From Henricia sp. BOLD:AAB3569 (Eukaryota > Echinodermata > Asteroidea > Spinulosida > Echinasteridae), in the NCBI GenBank assembly GCA_037783545.1, contig JBBELK010000217.1, positions 248,001-312,000 on the forward strand: 64,000 nucleotides of DNA, read 5' to 3'. The notes under the pieces are model-generated. The model worked only from the letters and a program-made list of their open reading frames with translations. It was not told the origin of the DNA and did not search any database. The translations under genes were made by a program, and so were the position numbers. How positions within the stretch are numbered: the first letter of the stretch is position 1; each line of letters opens with the position of its first letter. Of this stretch, positions 19,351 through 37,200 are shown in pieces.

Positions 19351-21676
19351 GAGTGGAAATAACGCCCCTTTTTACAGTTGACCAATCATGTGTACTACCT
19401 TTAATCACCAGACATGCTCTGTCACCATATCAACATAGCAAAGTCAAATATAACTTATCTATTCAGTTTGAGATAAAATTGGAAACAAAAAGAGCGGTTT
19501 ATTTTTTAACTCGCCCTGTACAGTGTTGTAAAAACTGTGGGTCAATCAGTTTAATATGGATCTGAATCCAGGTGTGCAAATTACTGATCAACTCATTTGC
19601 TTTGTACAGATCATGACTGAGATTTGGAATCTCAAGAATCCTACTCAAGCATATAATTCTCATCTCAGTAAATTTAGTCCACCCCAACCCCCGCACCTCC
19701 ATATTTTCCCCAAATGTACAATTTGTTGGTCTTTTCTGCTGTATATCTGATGAGTGATAACATCAGTTATGTGCATTAATTATGTTTCACATGAATTAAT
19801 ATGTTGCACTGACATGCACAATTAATACCACATGACCAAACTAAATGTTTGTTTCTATGTAATGTAATTTGGTGCACGCGGCGGAACAGCATTAACCGAA
19901 TCAGATAACATTACATCCCCTCTGGTAGAAGTGGACGTTACCACGGGACGATGGACGAAATGTTATTAGCTGGTTCTATGGCAACATACGCGCCATGAAG
20001 CATTAAAGAGGAAGAATCCCCCTTGACGAAAATCCAGCATTTAGGCTTTTTTCGATAGTCCAAACATCCCTCTTGCCGACGTGGATTTTTATTATTTTTT
20101 AATTGTCGGTTTTAAGTGGATAAATTGCAAGCAAAAGTGCGCTTTTCGAAAATGAGATTTTCGCGATTTCTGAAACGCTTATTATGTATTCATGATATGC
20201 GCGTGACCCCGTGACGCAATCCTGAGAAAGAGAAGTCAACACGATAGTTGGCTCCATACGTTTACACGCAAAAAACTTGGAAAACCGTCTCTTTTAGATG
20301 GTGTTTTTTGAAGAATTTTGATGTTCCAAAAAGCCAGAAATATGCCCAGTAACTGCGTGGTTGTATGTGTTACCAGACACTATGAAAAAAAAGAGCAGAA
20401 AGATTTTCTTTTCTATTACCAAGAGAGAAAAATGAGTCGCTCATTCTATAACTTGTACGGCCGATGTTCAAACACTTGGAAACTACGCCCGCAGGGGACC
20501 GTACACAGACCGCTGTGAATGCCGTTCGTTCCGTGACAAAACCACCCGTCGCAATGCACCAGTATTTACTTCAAAAGAGCTTTACTGTGAGCCACAATTT
20601 CATCGTTTTTTCACAAAACAGTAATAGTAGATTGTTGTCATATTACATTAAGTGTTTTTCACGTTTTTATTCTGAATTACAAGGACAAAATAGGCACGAT
20701 AAACATTCACTTCGTGTATTTTCCATTCAATACTGCACAGACCGTTTTGTATGTTTCTCAGGATGACGTCAAAACCCTGTTGATAAACAAGCCAAGTGAC
20801 CTCGAGCGTTTCAGAATCTCGGGTGAAGAGGGTCGGAACTGCTTTACGATTTAAGCAAAAGCCTGTCGATTTTTTTGTGAAAAACAAGTTGTGATGGTGT
20901 TGTAGACACATACACCTCCATAATAAACAGAAAAACAAAAAAAATGTGGAAGGGGTGATTCTAGCTGTTTAAGAATTGACGCGAATACAGGTTTCTCTAG
21001 ACAGGTACTATTCATAACAACGACTGTTGCGTGTGGGGAATTGTAGGCGTCGGACGGACCAAATACGACTGTCTAGAGACTTGACCAAGTCTAGGCGTGG
21101 TACCGATTACTCGTAATGTCAGTTTCAGCGTCAATAATCGATAAATGCAAACACGCGCCGCCGTATTCGCTTGATCATGACGATGCGATGTTTGTTTTTA
21201 AATTCAAATTATAGTCAAAATATCTTTATTGTAATGAATATTTTGTTCAAGACTTTGGCTTTATTCGACATACATGTATATTGTTATGTCAGGGAAAATG
21301 ATGGTTTTGGAGAAATTGCGTTTTGCAAATCCACAAGATGACCTAAAATTGCAGTTTAGTTCAAAATATGTAAATAATTTTCGCCAAAAAAGCCCTCAAA
21401 TATCTAACCATGTCTCATACATGTTCCCCAAACGGGATTTTCACCCAAAAAGCCTCATCTATAGGACCCAAAATTTTATTTCAATTCTTGGTCCAGTTTT
21501 ATTTTTCGAACCGCTAAGCGCTAGCGTCGTCTGCTAGTAGTTGTATGCGGACAGCTAGCTACAGGCGTGCGCCAGTAACATTGAGGGTACTGACGTTGAG
21601 GGCGCTGTACACGGCCAGACTAGACATCGACACGGCTACATCGACCCATGTGGTCACACGGTTTAACTGGCGAAAT
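19351..21676. other. NEMF-ALKBH6 intergenic region and ALKBH6 upstream region
   Basis: No gene is supported here. The part from about 21480 to 21676 is CpG-containing and probably holds the ALKBH6 5'UTR and promoter, since the ATG at 21677 begins a first coding exon of only 13 codons; no TATA box is evident. A weak THAP-like N-terminus near 20347-20500 was judged too degraded to call. Confidence 0.4.
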
Positions 21677-27396
<5,720 letters not shown>

Positions 27397-27424
27397 CGAA
27401 GGGAATTAGCCATGTGCGTTTAAC

Positions 27425-27600
27425 ATTTGTACTACGGCTGGTGCCCCAAATGCTTCACCTTCAAATGGAGGTGCAGTTTAGAAAATTCACATACTACGCT
27501 ATTGGTTTTGTGTGGTGCAAGCCAATGCGTAATAATCGGCAGTCTTGTTGCTTTATGCCGTTCTCTCCCACAGTGAACAAGGTATTGATTCTGTACATGT
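27425..27600 (+). repeat. Diverged repeat with shared reading frame, copy 2
   Basis: It begins about 30 bases after the ALKBH6 stop and would be in its 3'UTR. It matches the complement of 12427-12650 at both base and residue level (QFRKFTYYA, FMPFSPTVN). Confidence 0.5.
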
Positions 27601-27834
27601 ACACAGTTTTAAAAATGCAAATATCATTCTTACTAAGGGATCAAGGAGACTGATAGATGTGGCTCATTTTATCAATCAGCAACGTGACCTCTTGTAACAA
27701 GGCCGACTACACGAGCCTCCGTAAGAGCCGCTGAGACAGGGTGTGCCACTCTGCCATGGTAACTTGCACTTCTGGGGCTGTTTTTTGAGACACGCGTACA
27801 GCTGCAGAGGTCAGCTCATCCCGTCCCACACAGG

Positions 27835-28050
27835 TTTAATCAGGTTTAAAACCCAACAAATTTGGTTTTCTGAGAGCCCTTTATTTACAGGATTCTCCCA
27901 GAAACAAGAAATGTCACATTTCATTGCTGTTGGAATCACTTTGTTCAAACAGGTTCACTTGGACCTGGAGGAAATCATTAAAGTAGAACAGTCTTGAAAG
28001 CGATTCCGAAGTGATTGGTTGATCAGTGCCTTGTTATCCACAAGATCACT
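27835..28050. repeat. Dispersed repeat V, copy 1
   Basis: It shares 'CCCAGAAACA', 'GGAATCACTTTG', 'CTTGAAAGCGATTCC' and 'AGTGATTGGTTGATCAGTGC' in order with 35600-35835. Non-coding. Confidence 0.75.
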
Positions 28051-28059
28051 GCCAAGGCT

Positions 28060-28445
28060 GTAGTCGAGTCCTCGAGTCCGAGTCCAGCAAACATCCGAGT
28101 CCTTGTGCAAGTGTCAATGATCGTGCCTGTGATCTTTGGCAGTTCGTAAATTTGCTTCAGGCCGAGAAAAAGTTTCTTTGGGAGGTGAGATACATTTCGA
28201 GTGATCAAAATTATTTTAAGCGGTAGAAATTATTTATTTTACATTCTCAGCATTTTATTTCACATGTTTGAAATACTTTCGGCCCCAAAATAAATTACAA
28301 TAGACACTTCAAATAATTTTCGGCGCCTGTATAATGTGCTTTTTGTAAAATATTGTCTATTAATTTTTTTCACTGGACTCGTATAGACTCCGACTTTGCC
28401 CAAATCTGCGAGTCCTTATAAATCGGAACTCGAGTCCTACAGCTT
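28060..28445. mobile_element. Inverted-repeat element with GAGTCC/GGACTC ends
   Basis: The left end 'GTAGTCGAGTCCTCGAGTCC' and right end 'GGAACTCGAGTCCTAC' with 'CTGCGAGTCC' are GACTC-rich and partly inverted. A related GAGTC-rich stretch lies at 34331-34395. Borders are approximate. Confidence 0.5.
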
Positions 28446-29140
28446 GCGTGAAACTGTATTCAACAAACTTTTGTTGTGATTAAGAATTGGTATTTTAAGA
28501 AAATAGCATTTCTTGTTTGAGAGAGTATATTTACTGTGCCTCGATTTTTTAAAATATGAAAACGGAAGAAACATTGGTTCCAATCTTGGCCCACCAGGCA
28601 ATTACTTTTACCTGTACTTTATTTTTCTCCATCACATGTTATCATGAATAAAGGTGCCTAAAACGCTTTTATGTGACAAAGCTCCTGAATGCTGTCAGTA
28701 ACCACAAAAACAAACACTCGCACAAGACCAATTTGGCAATCACACGATCTCGTTTTTATTGATTTGTCACTCAATTTTTCCAAACATTAAAAAACACCAA
28801 TCATTAAAACTCCACCCACACAACATTGACAGCATTTGGCCAAAAACTTACCTTTTTTTGTTGTAAAGTTTAACATTACATGTACAGTTAATAGAATTTA
28901 CATTCATAATGATAAAACGAGCATGTATTGTCACTTTACAGTTATCTACAAAATGATTCAATATATTCCGTCGAACCTTTGCTACAATAAGCCACAATGC
29001 TTCAAGGCTCTTAACACTAAATAAATGATTTCCCCGTTTTTACTAAGTGCAACTTTTTTTTAAAACAATGCAATGAAATTGGGCTAAGGGAAATGTAAAG
29101 TAGTATGTTCTGGCCCCACAGTCTTTGTCAAAGGCAAATT
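28446..29140. other. AT-rich intergenic stretch, nothing recognised
   Basis: No gene, tRNA or clear repeat is seen between the GAGTCC element and the next MITE. An AATAAA on the minus strand near 28755 is too far from the phosphatase stop codon to assign. Confidence 0.4.
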
Positions 29141-29142
29141 CA

Positions 29143-29310
29143 CTCTGGAGCCTTTTCACGCATAAATGTGACGCAAGTCGCTATGTGGAGGAAATTTTGA
29201 GTGAACAACGCACTCAAAATCACAGAATCACTAAAACAATTTCTGGCAAATTTTCACTCCACGCGGCATTTACGTGCGAAAAGGCTGTAACTATTGGTGA
29301 AAAAACAATT
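29143..29310. mobile_element. MITE, GGATTCACAC..CTTTTCGCG family, copy 1
   Basis: The inverted block 'GCCTTTTCACGCATAAATGT' and 'CATTTACGTGCGAAAAGGC' encloses 'CACTCAAAATCACAGAATCA'. Other members: 29445-29620, 33336-33830 (interrupted), 37748-37980, 42117-42372, 46335-46582, 61090-61250. Confidence 0.8.
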
Positions 29311-29444
29311 GCTGATTGAAGAAATGCAGTACATGTAATGGGAGAGAAGCCAAATATATATAATCCAACTGTATGAATAGTATACAAGAACATGTATGCT
29401 CCATATCTGTATTGTTACAAATTTATATTTTCAAAGGTTGGCTG

Positions 29445-29620
29445 CACAAAGCTTTTTTTAGAATGGATTTACACCAAGCCTTTTCCGCGTAAATGCCACG
29501 TGCGTCACTTTGAAAAAAAAGCGGAATGGCCCACTGAAATCCACATGTCGCCCCAAAATCCTGTTGCACTGTTTGTTACTTTAAGCACGAAAAGGCTCAG
29601 TGTTAATCCACCCTCAACTT
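29445..29620. mobile_element. MITE, GGATTCACAC..CTTTTCGCG family, copy 2
   Basis: 'GGATTTACACCAAGCCTTTT' and 'AAAAGGCTCAGTGTTAATCC' are inverted ends; inner 'CGTGCGTCACTTTGAAAA' is family-typical. Confidence 0.8.
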
Positions 29621-29779
29621 TATAAAGACGGTTTACATAGTAGCCCTATAACAAAAGCAAAGTTTTTACACCTACATATTTTAGACATACTTGTACAAAT
29701 TAACACCTGTTTAATAGAAATGCAAGTGGCTCTGAAAAAAATGGCTTTAAGTCACTTGAAACTAAATCATGTATAACAT

Positions 29780-30090
29780 AAATGGTTCTTCTGGGGGCTG
29801 ACATGGTTTTCGAGTGCGTCAAAAACAAGGCCTGTCGAACGAAGCATTCGCATTCCAAATTTTCTTTGTCAAATCCTCTAGTGGGAACTGGTCATAGATG
29901 CAGTAATACATGTACTTCAGAAAACCTTAAAAATCATGCATGGTTTTTGTTTAAATTAATGGTAAAAAAAAATCATTTGCAAACGATTTGTTTAAAATCA
30001 CCTTTAGTTGGCAGTTTCTCCCACAAAGGTAACATTTTACATGGGAAAAATCATGGTTGACACTTTGTCAACTCGTGAAGTAAAATTTTG
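29780..30090. repeat. Dispersed repeat R1-related copy
   Basis: Blocks such as 'AATCATTTGCAAACGATTTG', 'CAGTTTCTCCCACAAAGG' and 'CAACTCGTGAAGTAAAATTT' relate it to R1 and to 8150-8260. Non-coding. Confidence 0.5.
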
Positions 30091-30792
30091 GGCCACTGTA
30101 TTGGGGCATTTATAAAAATTAAAATAAAAAAATGGAACTTTTGTACTACGTTTTCTCTTTCACCAGCAACTTGCAATACATTTTTACAGAGCCAGTCACA
30201 AAGATTTCTATACACAAATCACATGGCAAGGCTCTTTTAATGGGCACTGGTTATTTAATTCAAAATGGCTTCATTTTGAATTGAAAGACATCCGAAAAGC
30301 AACTTGCATTACAAGCACATAGGCCTGGGTTATTGCAGCACACATACAGCAACTGGGAACTACATTGTAATACTTGTACAATCGCGAATTTGGGCCTATT
30401 TATATTATACAGTATGTGGCAAATGATTATACAGTACATTTCTGTAATTTAACTTTTTACATGTAAATGTAGTATATTGATATTCAGTCATGTACATGTA
30501 CATTCTTAGACTTAACTGTCGCTTTTGTAAACGAATTACAATGTTAAACTGTACATAGCGAGTACTTGCAGCTTTTGTACAGATTCTGATCGTCTTTTCC
30601 TATTAAAGAGAACCTACTAATTTATAATAAAGTATGAAATCGAGTTGGTTTAATACGACAATTGAATTAAAAGCAACTAAAACTTATTAACAGACAAATC
30701 CTATGGTAGGCCATTTTAATTCACCAACCCCTTTAAAACATTAATTAGGGTTTGTTTTGTCCTTCTCAACGTAACTCGTTCTTTTCCCTAAA

Positions 30793-30885
30793 AACTTCAT
30801 AATGTGCTCTGGTGGGACTCGAACCCACGACCACCTGCAATTTAGGCAGACATTTTAACCACCGTGCTGGCCAGCCGGTACTGCA
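30793..30885 (-). repeat. tRNA-like SINE head, family 3
   Basis: On the minus strand 'CACGGTGGTTAAAATG' (A-box-like) is followed by a strong B box (GGGTTCGAGTCCC). The 5' and 3' flanks do not form an acceptor stem, so it is not called a tRNA gene. The bases after the B box run into unique sequence. Confidence 0.6.
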
Positions 30886-30984
30886 ACCGACGAAGGAATA
30901 TGATTTGGCTTGTGCGGGGAGAATGAATATCAAAACTACCAAATTTTGATGAAAGGTTACTGGTATTAGTAAAGACAATAAACT

Positions 30985-31115
30985 TGTTCACGGGGCACTT
31001 CGAACACGCATTGCCGTGTGCGTGTGCGGATTGTAGCTAATGCACAGTGACCTAACAATGCATTCGTATACGATCCGCACACAGCAACGTGTGTTCGAAC
31101 TGCCCCGTGAACAAC
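30985..31115. mobile_element. Hairpin MITE, TTGTTCACGGGGCA family
   Basis: The arms TTGTTCACGGGGCACTTCGA and its complement at 31096-31115, with inner 'GTGTGCGGAT'/'ATCCGCACAC', form an imperfect palindrome of about 130 bp. Confidence 0.85.
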
Positions 31116-31397
31116 ATGACGTCGATAACCGTGGCCTAAACTAAGTGCCTGGGTGAAGTTTTGTCAAATCAACACAATCTTTTACAAATGTGCAAATCCC
31201 TCACCTATTTTCAATCTAATTAAACAGTCATAACAAAAGTTTAAATTATTAGATACAGCATAAAAACTATTTACATTTCTGCCCTTTGTATGTGGTCAAA
31301 TGAAATTGCTCCGATGATTTTGTTTAACTGTAGGTCTTTTCAATATCTACATGAAAAACGTTTTCACTTAAGTTCTGAGAATGACCGTTTACATGTA

Positions 31398-32462
31398 GGG
31401 TAGAGTGGGGTTAGTTGGAACAGCGGGTATGTTATGTTGAAACATTGATATTTTTGTTCACGGCTGTAGTTATTTTTATGAAATTTTGCTAGTCATATGT
31501 TGCTATTAGCAACAGCTATCCACCATATTGTCCACAGCACATGTGCTACAACCCTATTCAAATGAGAAAGGAATGTTTGTTTTTTGACCTTCCAAGTAAT
31601 TTGTTTACCATTCAGAAATGTTGCATTATGCTAATGATGTTCATAGATTCACTCGACTAGTTTTTTAGTATTTTAAGGTATAGTACAAAGCTTCAAAATA
31701 AGGTTTACGAAATGTCAAATTGTAGTCCCTGTTTTGCGTAGTTAGCTTGCAAATGTCAAACAGGCCAGGGGGTTTAGTTGGAACAAAATGAGGGGGTTTG
31801 TTGGAACAACATAAAGTTCAAGAAGATCAAAACTTTAAGATGTAAAGTTTATAATCTAAATAAATTAGAATGTTTTATTGTTAATTTTAGTAATTTAAAG
31901 TCAGAAAGTTAAAAACAGTTGTACAGTAAAACCTGTTTATAATGGCCAGCCGCCACTCATCTTTGGTCCCAAATGCTATTTGTATAATGCTTAAGTAACC
32001 TCAATAAAAAGGCCACCTGTTAATAGTAGCCAGTTTTTTTACGGTCCAGAAGGTGGCAATTATACAAGTTTCACTGCACTTCATGCATAACATTGTGTTG
32101 GTGTTCTTGTTTTGTGCAGTTAGTGACTCCCTATACCCCAAAGGGTTAATTAGCGCCCCAATTTACAGCTTAAGTGTCTGCCTTGGTAATTAGGGTGATT
32201 GCAGAAGTTATAGTACAGTTTTTAAACTACAACATACCGTGTTTCAACTTACCCAATAGGTGGGGTAAGTCGGAACATCTGGCATGGTCATGTTCAAGGT
32301 GGATTATACGAGAAACCATCAACGAGTCTTAACATTTATAGGCTCCATTTGTAGCCCAAATATGTATGCTTAAAGTGGTATAGTTGTTTTTTCTTTAATA
32401 AATTCTGTTAGTGTTTTATAGACGATTTTGTGAAACATGTTCCAACTAACCCCACTCTCCCC
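31398..32462. mobile_element. 1-kb non-autonomous DNA transposon, GGGGTTAGTTGGAAC ends
   Basis: Terminal inverted repeats TAGAGTGGGGTTAGTTGGAA and TTCCAACTAACCCCACTCTC. Internal copies of the 'GGGGTTTAGTTGGAACA' and 'GGGGTAAGTCGGAACAT' words occur. No transposase ORF. It contains a nested element at about 31924-32079. Confidence 0.85.
31924..32079. mobile_element. Nested MITE, CAGTGAAAC..TATAATGGCCA family
   Basis: The ends ACAGTAAAACCTGTTTATAA and 'TATACAAGTTTCACTGCA' are inverted. Related to the larger element at 35093-35562. Confidence 0.75.
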
Positions 32463-33335
32463 TTAAGTCTGCCCTTAAAGTAAACTGGGCCTGTACAATG
32501 TGCCATTAAATTTTGAAATTTCATACACATAAAAACCCAAATTGAAAACGAAGACATTACCCTTCATACACCATCCTCCCCCGCCCCCAAAAATAAATCG
32601 TGTATGAACAAAACTTGGATAAGCAATACTCCTAAGCCATAATAGGAATGTCAAATGGAAATCCCTGAATTATAATTGCAGTTTACAATTTGTATTCCTT
32701 TAAAAATAGAAGAGGGACATACATGTAATTCCATTTCTGTACATGTGTATTTGGGGTCTATTTGTAGGTACAGTAAGTCCATCAAATATTGCCCATGTGG
32801 GAAAAAAATTAATTATAATTTTTTGATAACCATTTATATATTTTTTTTGGCTTTTCATATTAACTGAATTTTAATACATTTACACTTATTATCTGCCTAC
32901 TTCCTAAAAAAAAATCTTAGTTACATTTTACAGTAAGTTTGAGCGACGACTATAATTAAACTACAGTTTGACCAAAGTCCCCGAAACCTAAACGACGGGA
33001 CTCTAGCCGAACTACGGTCGTTATTCGAACCCGCTCGTAATCTGTTCACCCGTTCTTATTGTTTAAAAATCATTGTCTATTAAAACAGGTGGTTTTTCTT
33101 TATAAAGGCGACTAACTCCCGCTGAAATATTTACAAGTTTTGATTTGCGGCGCTTGATACTGTACCTGCTGAAGCAATTGGCGTCATTCCACAGTTCCAA
33201 AGATTTCCAAGGTAAAAATCCATCGACTATGCTGTACAAGGCAGAGGAAATGTTCTCGATGTTGCAACTTGTTTAAATCAGTGTGCTTCAAACGAGTCTA
33301 GTTGCTGGACTTGGCACACAGCCCAGTTGAACCAT
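32463..33335. other. AT-rich stretch, nothing recognised
   Basis: Downstream of the phosphatase gene on its strand. No coding, RNA or clear repeat feature is supported. Confidence 0.4.
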
Positions 33336-33830
33336 TGGGGGTATTCGCACTTACCCCTTTCGCGCGTTAACGCGCATAAATTTGACACACATTACCTCGA
33401 CAAAATGCGACATGAAGGGAATTTGGTGTGAACCGACGCATTAAAAATCACAGAATTACAAAAATGCTTGCCATCCGAGTTGATTAAGGGCTGTCCAAAG
33501 TTGTCAACATTTTCACAGTTCTACAGACATGACAGAGCGTAGTATTTTTCAAGACCCTCCCCTCGAAATACTACTTAATCAGCATTTTTTGTCACTACCA
33601 TGAAATGTCAACATTCCACAGTAAATGTAAAGTCCTACGCTGCCCTCGAACCCCCTCCCACTTCCTATGCTTTGTAGAACCGTGAACATGCTGACAACTT
33701 TGGACGACCCCTTACATGTATGTGGTTGTTAATGCATCGTTTTACTCCAAATTCTTTCCAAGCTACATTTTTGTAAAGCGTCGCACGTCAAATGTATACT
33801 TCAGTGCGATTCCAGCCTTAAAGGTTCTGG
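33336..33830. mobile_element. MITE, GGATTCACAC..CTTTTCGCG family, interrupted copy
   Basis: The left part (to about 33483) and the right part (from about 33717, 'GTCGCACGTCAAATG' to 'CAGTGCGATTCCAGCC') belong to one family member. They are separated by the nested element at 33484-33716. Confidence 0.65.
33484..33716. mobile_element. Nested MITE, AAGGGCTGTCCAAAGTTGTC ends
   Basis: The termini AAGGGCTGTCCAAAGTTGTC and GACAACTTTGGACGACCCCTT are inverted; inner 'ACAGTTCTAC' and 'GTAGAACCGTGA' also pair. It interrupts an older MITE. Confidence 0.8.
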
Positions 33831-34154
33831 GTTAACATCACAATGTACTCTACATGTATGTCTTCGGTCTGTTGTACAGCTCAACTGCAAGATCCACGAT
33901 CAGTGCCACAATGATATTTCTGACATTGTAAGTGCTGACACGTTCACCGTGCATTTTTTCTAAACTCATCGTTGCAGATCCTCGCAAATGCACTTCAGTA
34001 TTTACGTTTTTACAGTCTGCAAAATCTGTGGGCTAGTGACTGCCCTAATGCCCAACACAAATGGGCTCTCTCAAACGGTAACAGGGTTTCAACAAACCAT
34101 CCAGGAGCATTGCTGTCACACAAGCAATAGGCTGAAGTCCCCGTCTTTTCTGCC

Positions 34155-34160
34155 TTTATT
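34155..34160 (-). terminator. PPM1A: Candidate PPM1A poly(A) signal
   Basis: AATAAA on the minus strand, 59 bases past the phosphatase stop codon. It would give a short 3'UTR; longer alternatives downstream cannot be excluded. Confidence 0.4.
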
Positions 34161-34219
34161 CCCCGACTGCTGGGAGCAAACTCCAAATGAAAAGGCTACA
34201 ACATAACCATTAGTAAGGA

Positions 34220-37200
34220 CTACCACACATCATCTGATGATTCCTGTTGAAAAAATGTGTAAAAACTGTAAATTACAGATCTGTTACTAACTTTGTTTTG
34301 TACATGTAGGAACAGTCATGATGATTCAGAGTTGGGGACTTGAGTTGACTTTGAGTCCCACTGCACTTGAGTCACAATAATTTGGACTTGAATTGAAACT
34401 TGCTCTCAATCTTGAAATGAACTGGGGACTTTTATTATATTTATAACGTTCGTGTACATGTAAAAGTATTCATAAAAAATAGGAAAGATTGAAAGACCGA
34501 GGAGGCAGAGAAATGCAACATTTTATTGGTCAGTAACATGTAGGTTACTGGCAAGGCTGCTGAGGCAGAATGCGCCACTCTGCCTGAAGTGCCTCACTGA
34601 GCATCTGCACTTGCAGGTATCAGCTATTACTACACCTCACCAATATTCATAAGCAAACTGGAGCACGTCATTTGCCGATTCAGCCGCACGATTGGGAGGT
34701 AAAAATGCTACGCGCCCAGGTGACATCAGCCCAGTGAGTATCCAACTTGCTACCGTCAGTATTTTTTTCTAGTAGCACCAAAAATTCCCTCTGGAACCCG
34801 CCTCGTACAAATTGTATTGTAATCTTGACTGAACCAGACTAACTGCCTCAAATACCCATTTTACTTGTTGCAAATGGCAACATTTCCGAGTTTGGATTAC
34901 AAAAAAATAAATTGTTTGTTGTAATTGTCTCATGAATATTTATGAGGTGTAGTAAAACAAATACAGCAAGGTTTATTTCTGGAAAGTAGTGGGAATTACT
35001 GGTCCCTTGGTGTAGGTCAGCTTGACTACCTACCTCCGCTTCGTGTCAGGAGGTAGTCAAGCTGACCTACACCTCGGGACCAGTAATTCCCACTACAGTG
35101 AAACTTGTGTATAGTGGCCACCCATGGGACCGACAATATGTGGCCAGAATACGCAGGTGGCCATTATATAGATGTTTAGCGTACATGTGCAGGAGTATCC
35201 AAACATCGTAAAACATACCACAGTGCATGTCTGTAGATAAAAAACAGCTAAAAGTGAAGTGTATAAAAGGTTTCCTCATTAAAAAGTTGAAACTTTTTTA
35301 GTTATAATTTTTTTAAGCTCCTCATAAAATTTCCCAGAGTAGCTTGATTCAATGAGGCAATTTACTGTGTGTGGCCAGATTATCCAGGTCCAACTGCCAT
35401 AGGATTGTACACACAGAAATCCTAGTACCCTGGCCACTGGCCGCGTTAGAGAGGGGCCCTATTATCAAGGTTCCACCTCCATATGTTTGTGTACAAACAG
35501 GTTTGGGAACGAATAATTGAGGCCACTTTAGACAGGTGGCCCTAAGAGCAGGTTTCACTGTACTTCCCCTCAAACCATGCTGTATTTGTATAATCTCACA
35601 CAGGTTCAACCAGGATGATAACCAAACAAACTTGATTTTCTGAAAACCTTTAACTGATGGATTGTCCCAGAAACAGTACATGTCACATTCCATTACTGTA
35701 GGAATCACTTTGCTCAAACAGGTCCAGTTGCACCCGGAGGAAATCACTGAACAAAAAAGGTCTTGAAAGCGATTCCAAAGTGATTGGTTGATCAGTGCTT
35801 TGTTATCCACAAGTTGACTGAATCCAACAACTTCTGTTCTGATCGAGAATTGATATTTACAAACTTGCAGTGTAAAAACCTGAAGCATTTGCATATAAAC
35901 TCCTCAAAAAAAGTTCGGAAAGTCAAGTTTGACTGACGATTTCTCTCTTGTTACTAAATCATTTCCCTTGAATTTGGTATCATTGGAAAGCCCTATTATT
36001 CCTCTTTACAGTGAATTGTGTCATTTGTTATGATTAATCAATTGGGGGATGTGCAGTATAGCGGAATACAGGGGTGGGTGGAAAGTGAAATGTCACAAAA
36101 TTCACTCCTATTGTCATGCAGTGCATTCCCCTTTTGCTTGGAGGATGGGAATGTGTCAATGCACTTTAGTTATGATTAATCAATTGGGGGATATGCAATA
36201 TAGCGGAATACAGGGGTTGGTGGAAAGTGAAATGTCACAAAATGCACTGCTATTGTCATGCAGTGCATTCCCATTTTGCTTGGAGGATGGGAATGTGTCA
36301 ATGCACTTTTTGACAATAGCAATGCATTTTGTGACATTTCACTTTACACCCGCCCCCGTATTCAGCTGTGCTGCACATCCCCCAATTGCTTAATCATAAG
36401 AAATGACACATCATTGTAAAGAAGAATAACAGGGCTTTCCAATGATATAAAATTCAAGGAAAATTATTTTGCAACAAGAGAGAAATCGTCGGTCAAAATT
36501 GACTTTCCGAACTTTTTTTGAGGAGTTTATATACATGCATATATTACATTCAACAATACGGATTTCTGTTCAGCTTTTCCAGTATGTAGAAAGCCAAAAT
36601 GTGAAAAAAGAAACATTTTACTTACGTCATCTTGTTTTTGGTCTGAAGTTAGTCTATTTACAATAGCTTCAATAGTGGATTTTCTGCAGCAAGAACATAA
36701 TCAAAAATTGAAAATTACACATCCAGCCTTTGGGCATCAACATTTTAATTATTATTTTTTTGGTTTGTTTGAACATAACATGCGTGATCGTGAAGAGAAA
36801 CGGCTCCTCAACATGATACTCTTTTTTCTGCAATGATAATAGACCAATCCAGAAGCATTTATGCCCTGCCGCCTTAAATTCCACCTACCAATAATTTTGA
36901 AGGACAATGGTGACCCAAAATATCTAATGATTGTGCGCACTTTAAAGTTGCTACTTGCTAGATGCATTTCTATGTGGGTGAGGCTTACTGGATCAGTCTA
37001 TTTCCGTTATGGCACCATTCCAATAGACAGCCGAAGTGTGACGTGGGTTGTCTTGGCAATTGGCTCTAAACTAACATGGCCGCCGGGAAAAAGGTACCAT
37101 TGCAAAAGCACAGGGACACAGTTCAGTGATTTTTAGTTTAGAGCCAATTGCCTAGGCAACCAAAAAAAGATGACGTATTCACTTCAGCAGTCTATAGGCC

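Noticed and set aside
20347-20520. Possible THAP zinc-finger N-terminus (MPSNCVVVC.TRHYEKK)
   Set aside because: Only the first ~15 residues resemble THAP; the cysteine spacing is off and the match moves between frames. At best a decayed pseudogene, too weak to annotate.
30793-30885. Minus-strand tRNA gene
   Set aside because: It has A- and B-box-like sequence, but the ends do not form an acceptor stem; kept only as a SINE head.
35349-35894. A 181-codon minus-strand frame
   Set aside because: It spans the CAGTGAAAC transposon remnant and dispersed repeat V; composition follows the repeats and no protein family is recognised.
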